Positions 7,007 through 14,001 of a DNA stretch of 14,001 nucleotides are shown in pieces. How positions within the stretch are numbered: the stretch's first letter is position 1; every line of letters starts with the position of its first letter. Origin of the DNA: Nitrosopumilaceae archaeon (lineage in GTDB: Archaea; Thermoproteota; Nitrososphaeria; Nitrososphaerales; Nitrosopumilaceae); contig JACENB010000145.1 in the NCBI GenBank assembly GCA_013867245.1, positions 1-14,001 of the forward strand, in the 5' to 3' direction. The position numbers and the translations under genes were made by a program. Under the pieces are notes generated by a model. That model ran no database searches. It was not told the origin of the DNA and saw only the letters and a program-made list of their open reading frames with translations.

Positions 7007-7850
7007 GTACTTCTGCCTTTTTGTTATTTATTTTTGAAACAATTATGCTGCCTTCTAAATTTGAAAATATTTTTTTAACATTGGAAATATTTTCTTTTTT
7101 TACAATTGCTGCAATTGATGGACCATTTCCTGAGACTGAGGCTCCTAATGCGCCTTTGTCAATCAAGTCCACTATGATTTTAGGATCTGAATTTAGAATA
7201 GAAGATGTGGCTAAACCGTTTATTGTCATTGCTTCCCAATATTTTTTCTCATTTGCTAACTCCCATGCATTGTTAAAAATTGATGAGAGAATTTTTAATT
7301 TCTTTAAGTTTCCTCTTTTTCTATTTCTTGGAATAAAAATAACTGCACTCAAATTTGGTGGGATTTTCTCAAAATTTATTCTATTTCTTTTTCCGTTATC
7401 TGTTACGTTGAATCCTCCATAATAGCAAGAACATGCATCATCATATGCTCCTGTAATACTTACTTTGGTTTCAATGGATGCATCCACTCCAGCTAAAAGA
7501 ATTTGTTTATCTGTTAATTTTGGTTTGAATATTTTTGCACATGCTAATGCAACTACTGATGATATTGCACTGGAACTTTTTAATCCATACCCTGTTGGAA
7601 TTTCTGAAGTTAATGTAATTGTAATTTTATTTTTTTCTAAATCTTTTTTTGATACAATTTTTTCAATTGTTTTATTAATTAATCTGGAACTGAGACTCTT
7701 GTTTTCTGATTGAATTATGATTCCTTTTCCTATTGATGTTTCAACTGTTGCTTCAACTTTTAGTGATATTCCTAATGTTGCTCCTTTTTTACTTGCTATG
7801 GCACTAACTATTGAAACTGCACCATGCACAGTAGCTTTTACTTTTGCCAT
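6996..7850 (-). CDS. aroK: Shikimate kinase, archaeal GHMP family
   Basis: This enzyme phosphorylates shikimate at O3 with ATP. It belongs to the GHMP kinase superfamily and not to the P-loop AroK/AroL family of bacteria: no Walker A motif is present. Counting from the ATG at 7850 it has 284 residues. GHMP motif 1 is near HGAVSIVSAI (9-18). Motif 2, PTGYGLKSSSA (85-95), is the ATP phosphate loop. TGAYDDACSCYYGG (133-146) carries candidate catalytic aspartates, and motif 3, GASVSGNGPS, is at about 236-245. I chose ATG 7850 over the TTG at 7853 because an AGGAGGA sequence lies at a better distance from it and because the aroE stop overlaps it by one base (TGATG). The pathway context fixes shikimate as the substrate among GHMP kinases. 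Confidence 0.93.
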   Translation of the reverse strand: MAKVKATVHGAVSIVSAIASKKGATLGISLKVEATVETSIGKGIIIQSENKSLSSRLINKTIEKIVSKKDLEKNKITITLTSEIPTGYGLKSSSAISSVVALACAKIFKPKLTDKQILLAGVDASIETKVSITGAYDDACSCYYGGFNVTDNGKRNRINFEKIPPNLSAVIFIPRNRKRGNLKKLKILSSIFNNAWELANEKKYWEAMTINGLATSSILNSDPKIIVDLIDKGALGASVSGNGPSIAAIVKKENISNVKKIFSNLEGSIIVSKINNKKAEVHEL

Positions 7851-8668
7851 CAAAATCCTCCTAACAATGCTTTTTTCATTGCATTATAAGGCGCTTTCAT
7901 TCCATGCCAAATTTCAAATGCTCTGGTAGCCTGACCTAAAAGCATTTCATATCCGTAAATAACTTCTAACTTTTTGTCTTTTGCTTTTTTGATAAAATCT
8001 GTATTCATTGGAGAATATACGATATCATAAATCACTGAATCTTGATTTATTTGCTCAAATGAAATTGGACTTAATTCATTTTTTAATCCTAATGATGTTG
8101 AATTAATTATAATGTCATAGTTTTGTAAATTTTTAATTTCTTCTATTTTTTTTACATTTGTAGACAATTCAATTCTTGTGGCAAATTCTGATAATTTCTC
8201 TGCATTTTTGGTTGTTCTGTTTGCAATGTCTACTCTTTCAGCTTTTTCTTTAGACATTCCTGCAATAATGGCTCTTGCAGCACCTCCTGCTCCGATTAAC
8301 AGTATTTTTTTATCTTGAATTGAAATATTTCTTTTTTTCAGTGGCTCTAAAAATCCATCCATATCTGTATTGTATCCTTTTAGAACTCCTTCATTATTCA
8401 CAACTGTATTAACTGCACCAATAATGCTGCATGACTCATCCATTTTATCCAAATATTTCATCATTTCAACTTTGTGAGGAATTGTAACATTAAATCCACT
8501 AATCTTAATTTTTTTAAGTCCTTCGACCCCACTTTCTAATTCTCCTTTTGGAATTCTGTATCCGATATATGAAGAATCTAAATTTAATTCTCTAAATGCT
8601 GCACTGTGTATGTTTGGAGATAATGAATGATTGATAGGATCTCCAATTACTGCAAAACTTTTTCCCAT
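7850..8668 (-). CDS. aroE: Shikimate dehydrogenase
   Basis: AroE reduces 3-dehydroshikimate to shikimate with NADPH. The 272-residue protein has the substrate domain first: SLSP (15-18) binds the carboxylate, Lys66 in NVTIPHK and Asp102 in YNTDMDG form the catalytic pair. The Rossmann loop GAGGAARA (126-133) and NRT (150-152) after the second strand indicate NADP+ specificity. The C-terminal GYEMLLGQATRAFEIW block carries the conserved Gln. Its length is typical. The ATG at 8668 comes 41 nt after aroD, with a TTTAAA box centred 27.5 nt upstream and no Shine-Dalgarno sequence, so an internal leaderless promoter is plausible. The stop overlaps the shikimate kinase start by one base. Confidence 0.96.
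   Translation of the reverse strand: MGKSFAVIGDPINHSLSPNIHSAAFRELNLDSSYIGYRIPKGELESGVEGLKKIKISGFNVTIPHKVEMMKYLDKMDESCSIIGAVNTVVNNEGVLKGYNTDMDGFLEPLKKRNISIQDKKILLIGAGGAARAIIAGMSKEKAERVDIANRTTKNAEKLSEFATRIELSTNVKKIEEIKNLQNYDIIINSTSLGLKNELSPISFEQINQDSVIYDIVYSPMNTDFIKKAKDKKLEVIYGYEMLLGQATRAFEIWHGMKAPYNAMKKALLGGF
7856..7862 (-). promoter_or_regulatory. Strong ribosome binding site of shikimate kinase
   Basis: AGGAGGA on the minus strand ends 5 nt before the ATG at 7850, within the last codons of aroE. It is the best Shine-Dalgarno match noticed in the window and decides for ATG 7850 over TTG 7853. Confidence 0.6.
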
Positions 8669-8692
8669 ATGACTTTTTGAGAAATAGATTGA

Positions 8693-8698
8693 TTTAAA
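8693..8698 (-). promoter_or_regulatory. TATA-like box of aroE, inside the aromatic cluster
   Basis: TTTAAA (minus strand GTTTAAATCA) is centred 27.5 nt before the aroE ATG in the 41-nt gap after aroD. The gap also contains a 6-bp inverted repeat, TTGAGA (8677-8682) and TCTCAA (8700-8705), that flanks the box. Confidence 0.4.
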
Positions 8699-8709
8699 CT
8701 CTCAATTTT

Positions 8710-9387
8710 TTATTTGCTACTTTTTAGATTGATTATTTTGTTTACTTCGTCTACACTAAACTGTCCTGGTGCTACTGCTTTTCCTAATGATACATACGTG
8801 TATGGACTGCCCAAATATAGGCACAAAATTCTTGAAATTTTACCCGCATCACCCATTGCAAATGAAATTAAATTATTTTTTCCTTTTTTATCATACAATT
8901 CTAACATTCTGGTTGCATCGTCTACTGATTTTGCTGTACTGACAATTTTTACATTGTTTGAAAATTTACTCATTTTTTTAATTTTGTTCCTTAATTCTGT
9001 TGTCTTAGGAGTTTTTTGAAAATCATGCCATGATACTAATAATTTTGTTTTGGTACTTTTGAGATATTTTGATAATTCCTTATTTTTATTTAATGTGTTA
9101 AATTCAACATCTAACAAAAATGGATTATATTCTGCAATTAATTTCAATATTGCAATTCTTTCTTTTTCAGAACCTGTAAATTTTCCACCTTCATTTTTTG
9201 GTCTTAAAGTACAAACAATTTTTTTTAAATCTGTTTTAATTATTTCTAATGTATCTGGAATTTCTTTTGCTTTTAAAAAATCTAATCTTACTTCTACATA
9301 ATCTGATTTTTTTAATGAATCTTTTAATTTATTTTTAATTTTCTTTGGAGAATTTTCTCCAATTGATATGCATGTTTTGTATTTCAT
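8710..9387 (-). CDS. aroD: 3-dehydroquinate dehydratase, type I
   Basis: This enzyme removes water from 3-dehydroquinate through a Schiff base to give 3-dehydroshikimate. The 225-residue protein fits the type I (class I aldolase barrel) family. Glu32 and Arg34 lie in EVRLD, Arg62 in CTLRPKNEGG, and Glu95 in DVEF. His121 in SWHDF is the general base and Lys147 in VKIVSTAKS is the Schiff-base lysine. Arg186 in GKISRI and Gln209 in APGQFS bind the substrate. It is unrelated to the dodecameric type II enzyme. Its ATG lies one base after the stop of 3-dehydroquinate synthase II. It is lysine-rich, like its neighbours. Confidence 0.94.
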   Translation of the reverse strand: MKYKTCISIGENSPKKIKNKLKDSLKKSDYVEVRLDFLKAKEIPDTLEIIKTDLKKIVCTLRPKNEGGKFTGSEKERIAILKLIAEYNPFLLDVEFNTLNKNKELSKYLKSTKTKLLVSWHDFQKTPKTTELRNKIKKMSKFSNNVKIVSTAKSVDDATRMLELYDKKGKNNLISFAMGDAGKISRILCLYLGSPYTYVSLGKAVAPGQFSVDEVNKIINLKSSK

Positions 9388-9388
9388 T

Positions 9389-10450
9389 TTATTTTTCTAA
9401 TATGTATTCATCTGAAACTTCCATTCCAAAATGTCTCCCTGTTGCAGGTTTTGCATGTGCCATCACTATGTCTCCTTTCTTTAGATGTGTTACTGATACT
9501 AATTGGCCGTTAGGTTTGACGAATCTGATTGTTTCTGCGTCTTGTGCAATAATTCCTCCAATTTCATTTCCTACTGATGCTTTAATCATTAACATAGGTC
9601 TTCGTTCAATTTTTGATCTTCCAACTGTTGCCCTACGTGCTTTGCCTTTGGAATTTAGAATTAATACTTCTGAACCTGTTTCTACTTCTGATAAATAATT
9701 TGTTGTACCATCTGGAGATAAAGTGTAACAATGAACTGCACCTGCATTTACTCTAAATGGTCGTGGTGATGTAAACGATGAGCCTACTGATTCATTGTGT
9801 ACAAGAAATAAGAAATTTGATCTACTTCCAATTAACATTCCTTCCCCTTTATGTAACATTGATGCTGTATCTACACAAACTCTTTCTCCATCCCCTACTT
9901 CTTTAATTTCAAGAATTTTTGCTGGTTTCATGTCGAAACTTCTTGTACCTAGATACACCATTGCTTCTCTTACTTCGTTGATTGATGATGTACTGAATAT
10001 TACTCCGTCTACTCCTACTTCTAAAATTGAAAACATTTTTCTTACTTCTTCCGGTGTCCTGGCAATTGCAAAAATCTTTGTGTGTATTTTATGTAATTTT
10101 GCAATAATGTTTTCAAGAGGAATAATTTTCCAGTCTTTCACTTCTATGATGACAAAATCCAATCCTTTTTTTGAAATTGATAATACATTGTCAATATCTG
10201 CATTAGATAGAACTTCAAATTTAATTCCAATTTTTTTCCCTTTTGGTTTGGTTGAATTTTCTTTTTCTAAGACAACATAGTTTGAAGAATTTGATGTAGA
10301 TATTGTTTTTAATTTTGTTTTTTTCTTACCTAATTTTTTTGGATCTAAAAATATTGTTTTAATTCCTTCTTCCTCTAGTTGAGGCAAAAATTTTGTTAAT
10401 TGTGCCTGATTTACTTTTGGTAAAATTATTAATTCTCTTGTTTTACTCAA
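9389..10450 (-). CDS. aroB': 3-dehydroquinate synthase II (archaeal AroB')
   Basis: This NAD+-dependent enzyme oxidatively deaminates and cyclises 2-amino-3,7-dideoxy-D-threo-hept-6-ulosonate (ADH) to 3-dehydroquinate. It replaces bacterial AroB and is not homologous to it. The 353-residue protein has the highly conserved C-terminal half of the family: GDGERVCVDTASML (187-200), GEGMLIGSRSNFLFLVHNE (202-220), PRPFRVNAGAVHCY (229-242) and the RRATVGRSKIERRPM segment. The N-terminal ~180 residues are a more variable barrel-like region containing ARTPEEVRKMFSILEVGVDGV. It overlaps the preceding ADH synthase gene by 8 nt and ends one base before aroD. The pairing with ADH synthase confirms the archaeal entry route. 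Confidence 0.94.
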   Translation of the reverse strand: MSKTRELIILPKVNQAQLTKFLPQLEEEGIKTIFLDPKKLGKKKTKLKTISTSNSSNYVVLEKENSTKPKGKKIGIKFEVLSNADIDNVLSISKKGLDFVIIEVKDWKIIPLENIIAKLHKIHTKIFAIARTPEEVRKMFSILEVGVDGVIFSTSSINEVREAMVYLGTRSFDMKPAKILEIKEVGDGERVCVDTASMLHKGEGMLIGSRSNFLFLVHNESVGSSFTSPRPFRVNAGAVHCYTLSPDGTTNYLSEVETGSEVLILNSKGKARRATVGRSKIERRPMLMIKASVGNEIGGIIAQDAETIRFVKPNGQLVSVTHLKKGDIVMAHAKPATGRHFGMEVSDEYILEK

Positions 10451-11225
10451 TTCTTTTCATTGCTTCCTTTGCAGTACCTTTTTTGAAAATTATTTCTGAT
10501 AGTGCTTGAACCATTTTTTCTGGTCTTTTATGTGCAAAAATATTTCTTCCATATGTTACTCCTTTAGCTCCTGCTGTAATTGCATCCTCAGTCATTTGGA
10601 GTATATCTAAATCTGTTTTAGCTTTAGGTCCTCCTGCAATTACAATTGGAACTGGTGTACTTTTAACAATTTTTGAAAATGAATCTATGTCTCCTGTGTA
10701 TAATGTTTTTACAATGTCTGCTCCACACTCTGCACCAATTCTTGCAACATGTCCTACAATTTCTGGATCATGTGGGTTAGGAATATTTTCACCTCTTGGA
10801 TACATCATTGCTAAAAGTGGCATTCCCCATCTGTGACATTGATCTGCTGTTAAACCAAGTTGTTCTAGCATTTCTGGTTCTTCTTTTCCTCCGATGTTGA
10901 TGTGTAGTGAAACACCATCTGCTCCTAATGCTACAGCTTCTTTGACTGTACCTGTAAGCATCTTTCGATTTGGTGCTAATGATAATGCTGTACTGCTTGA
11001 AAAATGAACTAAAGTTCCAATTTTTGGTGGTTTTGGTAATGATTTGAGAATTCCTTTGTTGATGATGACACTAGTCAATCCATGTCCTTCACATTTGTAA
11101 ATTGTATCAGCTGGATTTTCAAGTCCTTCAATAGGTCCATTTGAAATTCCATGGTCCATTGGAATACAAAGCATTCTGCCTTTTCTCATAATTCTGTTTA
11201 ATCTAATTTCATTTGCTGATACCAT
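10443..11225 (-). CDS. aroA': 2-amino-3,7-dideoxy-D-threo-hept-6-ulosonate synthase (archaeal AroA')
   Basis: This class I aldolase/transaldolase-like enzyme joins L-aspartate semialdehyde to the carbon skeleton of 6-deoxy-5-ketofructose 1-phosphate, giving ADH. It replaces DAHP synthase, so erythrose 4-phosphate is not needed. The 260-residue barrel has Asp24 in CIPMDHG, Tyr142 in MMYPRG and Lys173 in [11 protein letters not shown], which correspond to the Asp, Tyr and Schiff-base Lys of the M. jannaschii enzyme. PIVIAGGPK (193-201) and GVTYGRNIF (222-230) form the phosphate site. It resembles fructose-bisphosphate aldolases of the FbaB/DeoC group, but the adjacent DHQ synthase II gene settles the role. 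It is the first gene of the aromatic cluster, with a TATA-like box about 29 nt upstream of its ATG. Confidence 0.93.
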   Translation of the reverse strand: MVSANEIRLNRIMRKGRMLCIPMDHGISNGPIEGLENPADTIYKCEGHGLTSVIINKGILKSLPKPPKIGTLVHFSSSTALSLAPNRKMLTGTVKEAVALGADGVSLHINIGGKEEPEMLEQLGLTADQCHRWGMPLLAMMYPRGENIPNPHDPEIVGHVARIGAECGADIVKTLYTGDIDSFSKIVKSTPVPIVIAGGPKAKTDLDILQMTEDAITAGAKGVTYGRNIFAHKRPEKMVQALSEIIFKKGTAKEAMKRIE

Positions 11226-11250
11226 GTTTTGTTTTGTTCTTTCAGCCCTA

Positions 11251-11258
11251 CTTAAAAA
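11251..11258 (-). promoter_or_regulatory. TATA-like box of the aromatic cluster
   Basis: TTTTTAAG on the minus strand is centred about 29 nt upstream of the ADH synthase ATG, in the 143-nt divergent gap shared with mqnC (11226-11368). It predicts a transcript with a leader of only a few bases for the head of the cluster. Confidence 0.42.
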
Positions 11259-11320
11259 TAACGTGCGTCTGCATGCTCAAAAATATTTTAAATTTAGTGT
11301 ATTCTTCATTAATTTTTAAG

Positions 11321-11343
11321 ATTTATTCTATCAAGGAATAAAT
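11321..11343. repeat. Perfect 8-bp inverted repeat upstream of mqnC, possible operator
   Basis: ATTTATTC (11321-11328) and GAATAAAT (11336-11343) are perfect reverse complements around a 7-nt spacer. The right arm coincides with the AATAAATA element likely to serve as the mqnC TATA box, so a bound protein would block initiation. The composition is strongly AT-rich, which raises the chance of coincidence. Confidence 0.38.
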
Positions 11344-11344
11344 A
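11337..11344 (+). promoter_or_regulatory. TATA-like box of mqnC
   Basis: AATAAATA is centred about 28 nt before the TTG start codon. That would place the transcription start within a few bases of the TTG and downstream of the out-of-frame ATG at 11362. Confidence 0.35.
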
Positions 11345-11368
11345 GAAATTCTAAAGGATTAATGGTAA

Positions 11369-12487
11369 TTGAGTCAGACTACTGAGCAGATACAAAAAAG
11401 CGATATTAAAGATATTTTAGAAAATTCTCTTAACGGTGTTAGACCTGGACCTGAGGATATTTTGAGACTTCTGGAATCTGACGATGTTCATTTAATGGGA
11501 TTAGTTTCTGGTTATTTATCCAAAAAACAATTTGGCAACAAAGCCTCATTTGTCAATAATATTATTTTGAATTATACTAATGTCTGTATCACTGATTGTA
11601 AATTCTGTGCATTTTATAGATCACCTGGTGCTGAAGACTCTTACACTTTATCTCTTGATGAAATTGAAACTCGTGTAAAGACTTCTTATGAAATGTTTAA
11701 GATTCGTCAGGTTTTGATCCAAGGTGGACACAATCCAAGTTTAAAAATTGAATATTATGAGGATGCGTTCAAAATGATTCGTGAAAAATTTCCGACTGTT
11801 GGTGTACATGGATTATCTACATCTGAAATTGACATGATTGCTCGAGTTGAAAAATCATCTACAAAAGAAATTCTATCTAGATTAAAAGATGCAGGTTTAC
11901 AATCTATACCTGGTGCAGGTGCTGAAATTTTAACTGACTCTGTTAAAGAAATTATTAGTCCTAAGAAAATTTCTAGTGCTGATTGGATTAGAATAATGGA
12001 TGAAGCACATTCTTTAGGTATTCCTGGTTCTGCTACAATGATGTATGGTAGTGTTGAAAATAATAATGATATTGTGGAGCACTTTTCAAAAATTGTAAAA
12101 TTACAAGAAAAGACTAATGGGTTTATGGCTTTCATCCCTTGGAACTTTGAACCAAATAATACTTTGATGCAAGATGAGGGTATTGTTGATTATGGTACTG
12201 GAGGAATTCAACTTTTGAAAATGATTGCAATTTCTAGATTGGTTTTAGATGGACTAATACCTCACATTCAATCTTCGTGGTTAACTAATGGGGTTGGTAT
12301 GGCACAACTTGCTTTACAATATGGTGCTGATGATTTTGGCGGCACTCTTATTGGTGAAGAAGTCGTATCTTGTACTGGTGCTCGTTCCACTGAATTGACT
12401 GATAAAATTATCGTTGATGCCATTCATCAAATTGGTTATCAAGTTGAAGAAAGAGATAATTTCTATAACCCTATTCGTACATTATAG
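11369..12487 (+). CDS. mqnC: Dehypoxanthine futalosine cyclase (radical SAM MqnC)
   Basis: MqnC cyclises dehypoxanthine futalosine to cyclic dehypoxanthine futalosine in the futalosine route from chorismate to menaquinone. The [4Fe-4S]-binding CX3CX2C is Cys73, Cys77 and Cys80 in NVCITDCKFCAFYR. The following YRSPGAEDSY, the QGGHNP motif (118-123) and HGLSTSEI (147-154) fit the MqnC branch better than CofH or MqnE, its close relatives. The 372-residue length is normal. The start is a TTG: an in-frame TAA lies immediately upstream, and the next in-frame ATG (residue 43) would remove conserved sequence. Menaquinones are the known quinones of ammonia-oxidising archaea. It diverges from the aromatic cluster and overlaps the converging ubiD gene by 6 nt at their stops. 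Confidence 0.82.
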   Translation: MSQTTEQIQKSDIKDILENSLNGVRPGPEDILRLLESDDVHLMGLVSGYLSKKQFGNKASFVNNIILNYTNVCITDCKFCAFYRSPGAEDSYTLSLDEIETRVKTSYEMFKIRQVLIQGGHNPSLKIEYYEDAFKMIREKFPTVGVHGLSTSEIDMIARVEKSSTKEILSRLKDAGLQSIPGAGAEILTDSVKEIISPKKISSADWIRIMDEAHSLGIPGSATMMYGSVENNNDIVEHFSKIVKLQEKTNGFMAFIPWNFEPNNTLMQDEGIVDYGTGGIQLLKMIAISRLVLDGLIPHIQSSWLTNGVGMAQLALQYGADDFGGTLIGEEVVSCTGARSTELTDKIIVDAIHQIGYQVEERDNFYNPIRTL

Positions 12488-13939
12488 TCCGTACTCAGAC
12501 CATTTTGAATCTACTAGATTCTTTGTTTTCTCATCAACTTTTACTTGTTGTTGAATTTCTCGCATGTATCCTTCTTCTTTTGTTTTCTGTGTTGCATCAA
12601 TTCCCATTTTAGAACCAAAATTGACTAATGGTGATGCTGGATCTAATGTATCTGTTGGAGTGTTGTTGATAATTGTTGTATCTCTTGCAGCATCAGCTCT
12701 TGTTGTGATTGCCCAAATAACATCATCCATATCATGTACATTGATATCTTCATCCACAACAACAAACATTTTGGTTAGTGATAATTGTCCCATTCCCCAT
12801 AAACCCATCATGACTTTTTTTGCTTGACCTGGATATCTTTTTTTAATTGATATTACTGCAAAACCTTGAAACCATCCTGCTGCTGGCATGCTGAAATCTA
12901 CTACTTCTGGATGGAACATTTGAACAAGTGGTAAAAATGAACGTTCAATAACTTTTCCAATATATGCATCTTCTAAAATCGGTTTTCCGACAACTGTTGT
13001 TACATAAACTGGATTTTTTCTTCTCATAATCCCTGTTAATGTAAATGTTGGATATGGTTCAACAGGTGTGTAATATCCTGTATGATCTCCAAATGGTCCT
13101 TCATCTCTGATGTCTTCTGGATCTACATATCCTTCCAAAACAATTTCTGCATTTGCTGGAACATCCAAGTCTATTGTCTTACATTTTACTGTCTTGATTC
13201 CTTCTTTTCTTGTAATTCCTGCAAATAGATATTTGTCTAATCCTTCTGGAACTGGTGCAATTGATGAAAAAACTGTTGCAGGTTCCCCTCCGAAAATTAT
13301 TGCTGTTGGAATTTTCTCTCCTCTGTCTTTTGAAATATCTCCGTGATTTGCACCTCTCTTGTGTTTTTGCCAATGCATTGATGCATGTGTTTTATCTATG
13401 ATTTGCATTCTGTATACTCCTAAATTTCGAACTCCTGTTTCAGGATGTTTTGTTGCAATTAATCCTAATGTTATGAATCGTCCTGCATCGTTAGGCCATG
13501 ATTTTATAATTGGTAAATCGTCAAAAGATGCATCTGTTGATGTAATTTCTGTAACTAATCCACTGGACTCTGATTTTGGAAATGATGCTGTCATTTTTGA
13601 AAGTTCTGGTAATTTTTTAATCTTATTTAGAATTCCTGATGGCATGTCCATTTTTGTCATGTCTGTAATGCGGTGGCCTATTTCTGTAAAATCTGTCATC
13701 TCAAGTCCTATCTCAAGTCTTCTCATTGAACCAAATGCATTACCTAAAACTGGCATGCTGTGCCCCTTTACATTTTCAAAAAGAACAGCTGGACCGTTGG
13801 AATACATTTCTCTTCTTAAAATTTCTGCAATTTCTAAATCTGGATCTACTTCTGTTTTGACCCTTTTTAGCTCACCTTGTTTTTCAAGTTCTTTGATGAA
13901 TTCTTGAGTATCTTGTATTGGCACAAACAAGCTCTTCAT
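12482..13939 (-). CDS. ubiD: UbiD-family decarboxylase, probably for menaquinone
   Basis: UbiD enzymes use prenylated FMN, Mn2+ and K+ for reversible decarboxylation of aromatic or unsaturated acids. The 485-residue protein is full length. RNLGVYRMQ (171-179) supplies the metal-binding Asn and conserved Arg. MHWQKHKRGA (188-197) binds the cofactor. Glu280 and Asp285 in EGPFGDHTGYY correspond to the catalytic acidic pair. In the futalosine pathway a UbiD-like protein (MqnL) is thought to decarboxylate the prenylated 1,4-dihydroxy-6-naphthoate. The neighbouring mqnC supports that role, but the sequence alone does not give the substrate, and a separate UbiX would be needed to make the cofactor. 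Its ATG at 13939 has a TATA-like element about 28 nt upstream. Confidence 0.88.
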   Translation of the reverse strand: MKSLFVPIQDTQEFIKELEKQGELKRVKTEVDPDLEIAEILRREMYSNGPAVLFENVKGHSMPVLGNAFGSMRRLEIGLEMTDFTEIGHRITDMTKMDMPSGILNKIKKLPELSKMTASFPKSESSGLVTEITSTDASFDDLPIIKSWPNDAGRFITLGLIATKHPETGVRNLGVYRMQIIDKTHASMHWQKHKRGANHGDISKDRGEKIPTAIIFGGEPATVFSSIAPVPEGLDKYLFAGITRKEGIKTVKCKTIDLDVPANAEIVLEGYVDPEDIRDEGPFGDHTGYYTPVEPYPTFTLTGIMRRKNPVYVTTVVGKPILEDAYIGKVIERSFLPLVQMFHPEVVDFSMPAAGWFQGFAVISIKKRYPGQAKKVMMGLWGMGQLSLTKMFVVVDEDINVHDMDDVIWAITTRADAARDTTIINNTPTDTLDPASPLVNFGSKMGIDATQKTKEEGYMREIQQQVKVDEKTKNLVDSKWSEYGL

Positions 13940-13962
13940 AAATCAGGTATAAGCTTAACTGG

Positions 13963-13972
13963 ATTTTTTACA
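13963..13972 (-). promoter_or_regulatory. TATA-like box of ubiD
   Basis: TGTAAAAAAT on the minus strand is centred about 28 nt before the ubiD ATG and suggests a leaderless transcript. The remaining bases to 14001 contain no feature I can identify. Confidence 0.3.
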
Positions 13973-14001
13973 CTTTGTTACTATTTACATTGGTGGTAGT
14001 T

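Noticed and set aside
10443..11225. Fructose-bisphosphate aldolase of the FbaB type
   Set aside because: The fold and Lys173 would allow it, but the gene overlaps DHQ synthase II and heads a complete aromatic cluster with no DAHP synthase in the window, so ADH synthase is the better call.
11369..12487. CofH (F420 synthesis) instead of MqnC
   Set aside because: The protein family is close, but CAFYR followed by PG...Y and the QGGHNP motif fit MqnC better, and the chorismate and UbiD neighbours support it. A tree would settle it.
13980..14001. A tRNA 3' end (ACCACCA on the minus strand) at the right edge
   Set aside because: Only about 20 bases are available, with no visible T-arm pairing, and the sequence could equally be upstream DNA of ubiD.

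Overview
This window is about 14 kb of AT-rich, densely packed chromosome. It looks like an ammonia-oxidising thaumarchaeon (Nitrososphaerota, probably Nitrosopumilaceae). The assignment rests on the archaeal versions of the first two common aromatic pathway enzymes, a GHMP-type shikimate kinase, a short archaeal ThiC, futalosine-type menaquinone genes, and TATA-like boxes placed about 23-30 nt before start codons. No rRNA, tRNA, insertion sequence, CRISPR array or prophage was found. Species-level assignment is inference.

Layout. Positions 1-337 (+) hold the end of a zinc-ribbon gene and a 73-residue helical hypothetical protein, joined by a TAATG stop/start overlap. A 32-residue zinc-finger gene lies on the minus strand at 334-432. 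thiC (thiamine pyrimidine synthesis) runs rightward at 559-1887.

Positions 1870-11225 are ten minus-strand genes forming one aromatic amino acid cluster. Read in transcription order they are: ADH synthase, 3-dehydroquinate synthase II, aroD, aroE, GHMP shikimate kinase, aroA (EPSP synthase), aroC, a chorismate mutase-aminotransferase fusion, tyrA, and a Nudix hydrolase. The order matches the reaction order from aspartate semialdehyde plus a deoxy-ketohexose phosphate, through chorismate and prephenate, to the tyrosine branch. Most junctions overlap or are a few bases apart. The two larger gaps (before aroE and before aroC) each carry a TATA-like element, suggesting three transcription modules.

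Divergent from the cluster is mqnC (11369-12487, +), a radical SAM enzyme of the chorismate-consuming futalosine menaquinone pathway. Converging on it is a UbiD-family decarboxylase (12482-13939, -) that could act late in the same pathway. So the window holds a complete route to chorismate, its tyrosine branch, and part of its quinone branch.

For a second look: pathway-ordered genes; the CM-aminotransferase fusion next to tyrA; an unannotated-size zinc-finger gene with a well-placed TATA box; perfect 8-bp inverted repeats overlapping the presumed TATA boxes of thiC and mqnC; and overlapping ends in all three convergent gene pairs. I did not find a convincing wholly new system. Most of the window is recognisable core metabolism.
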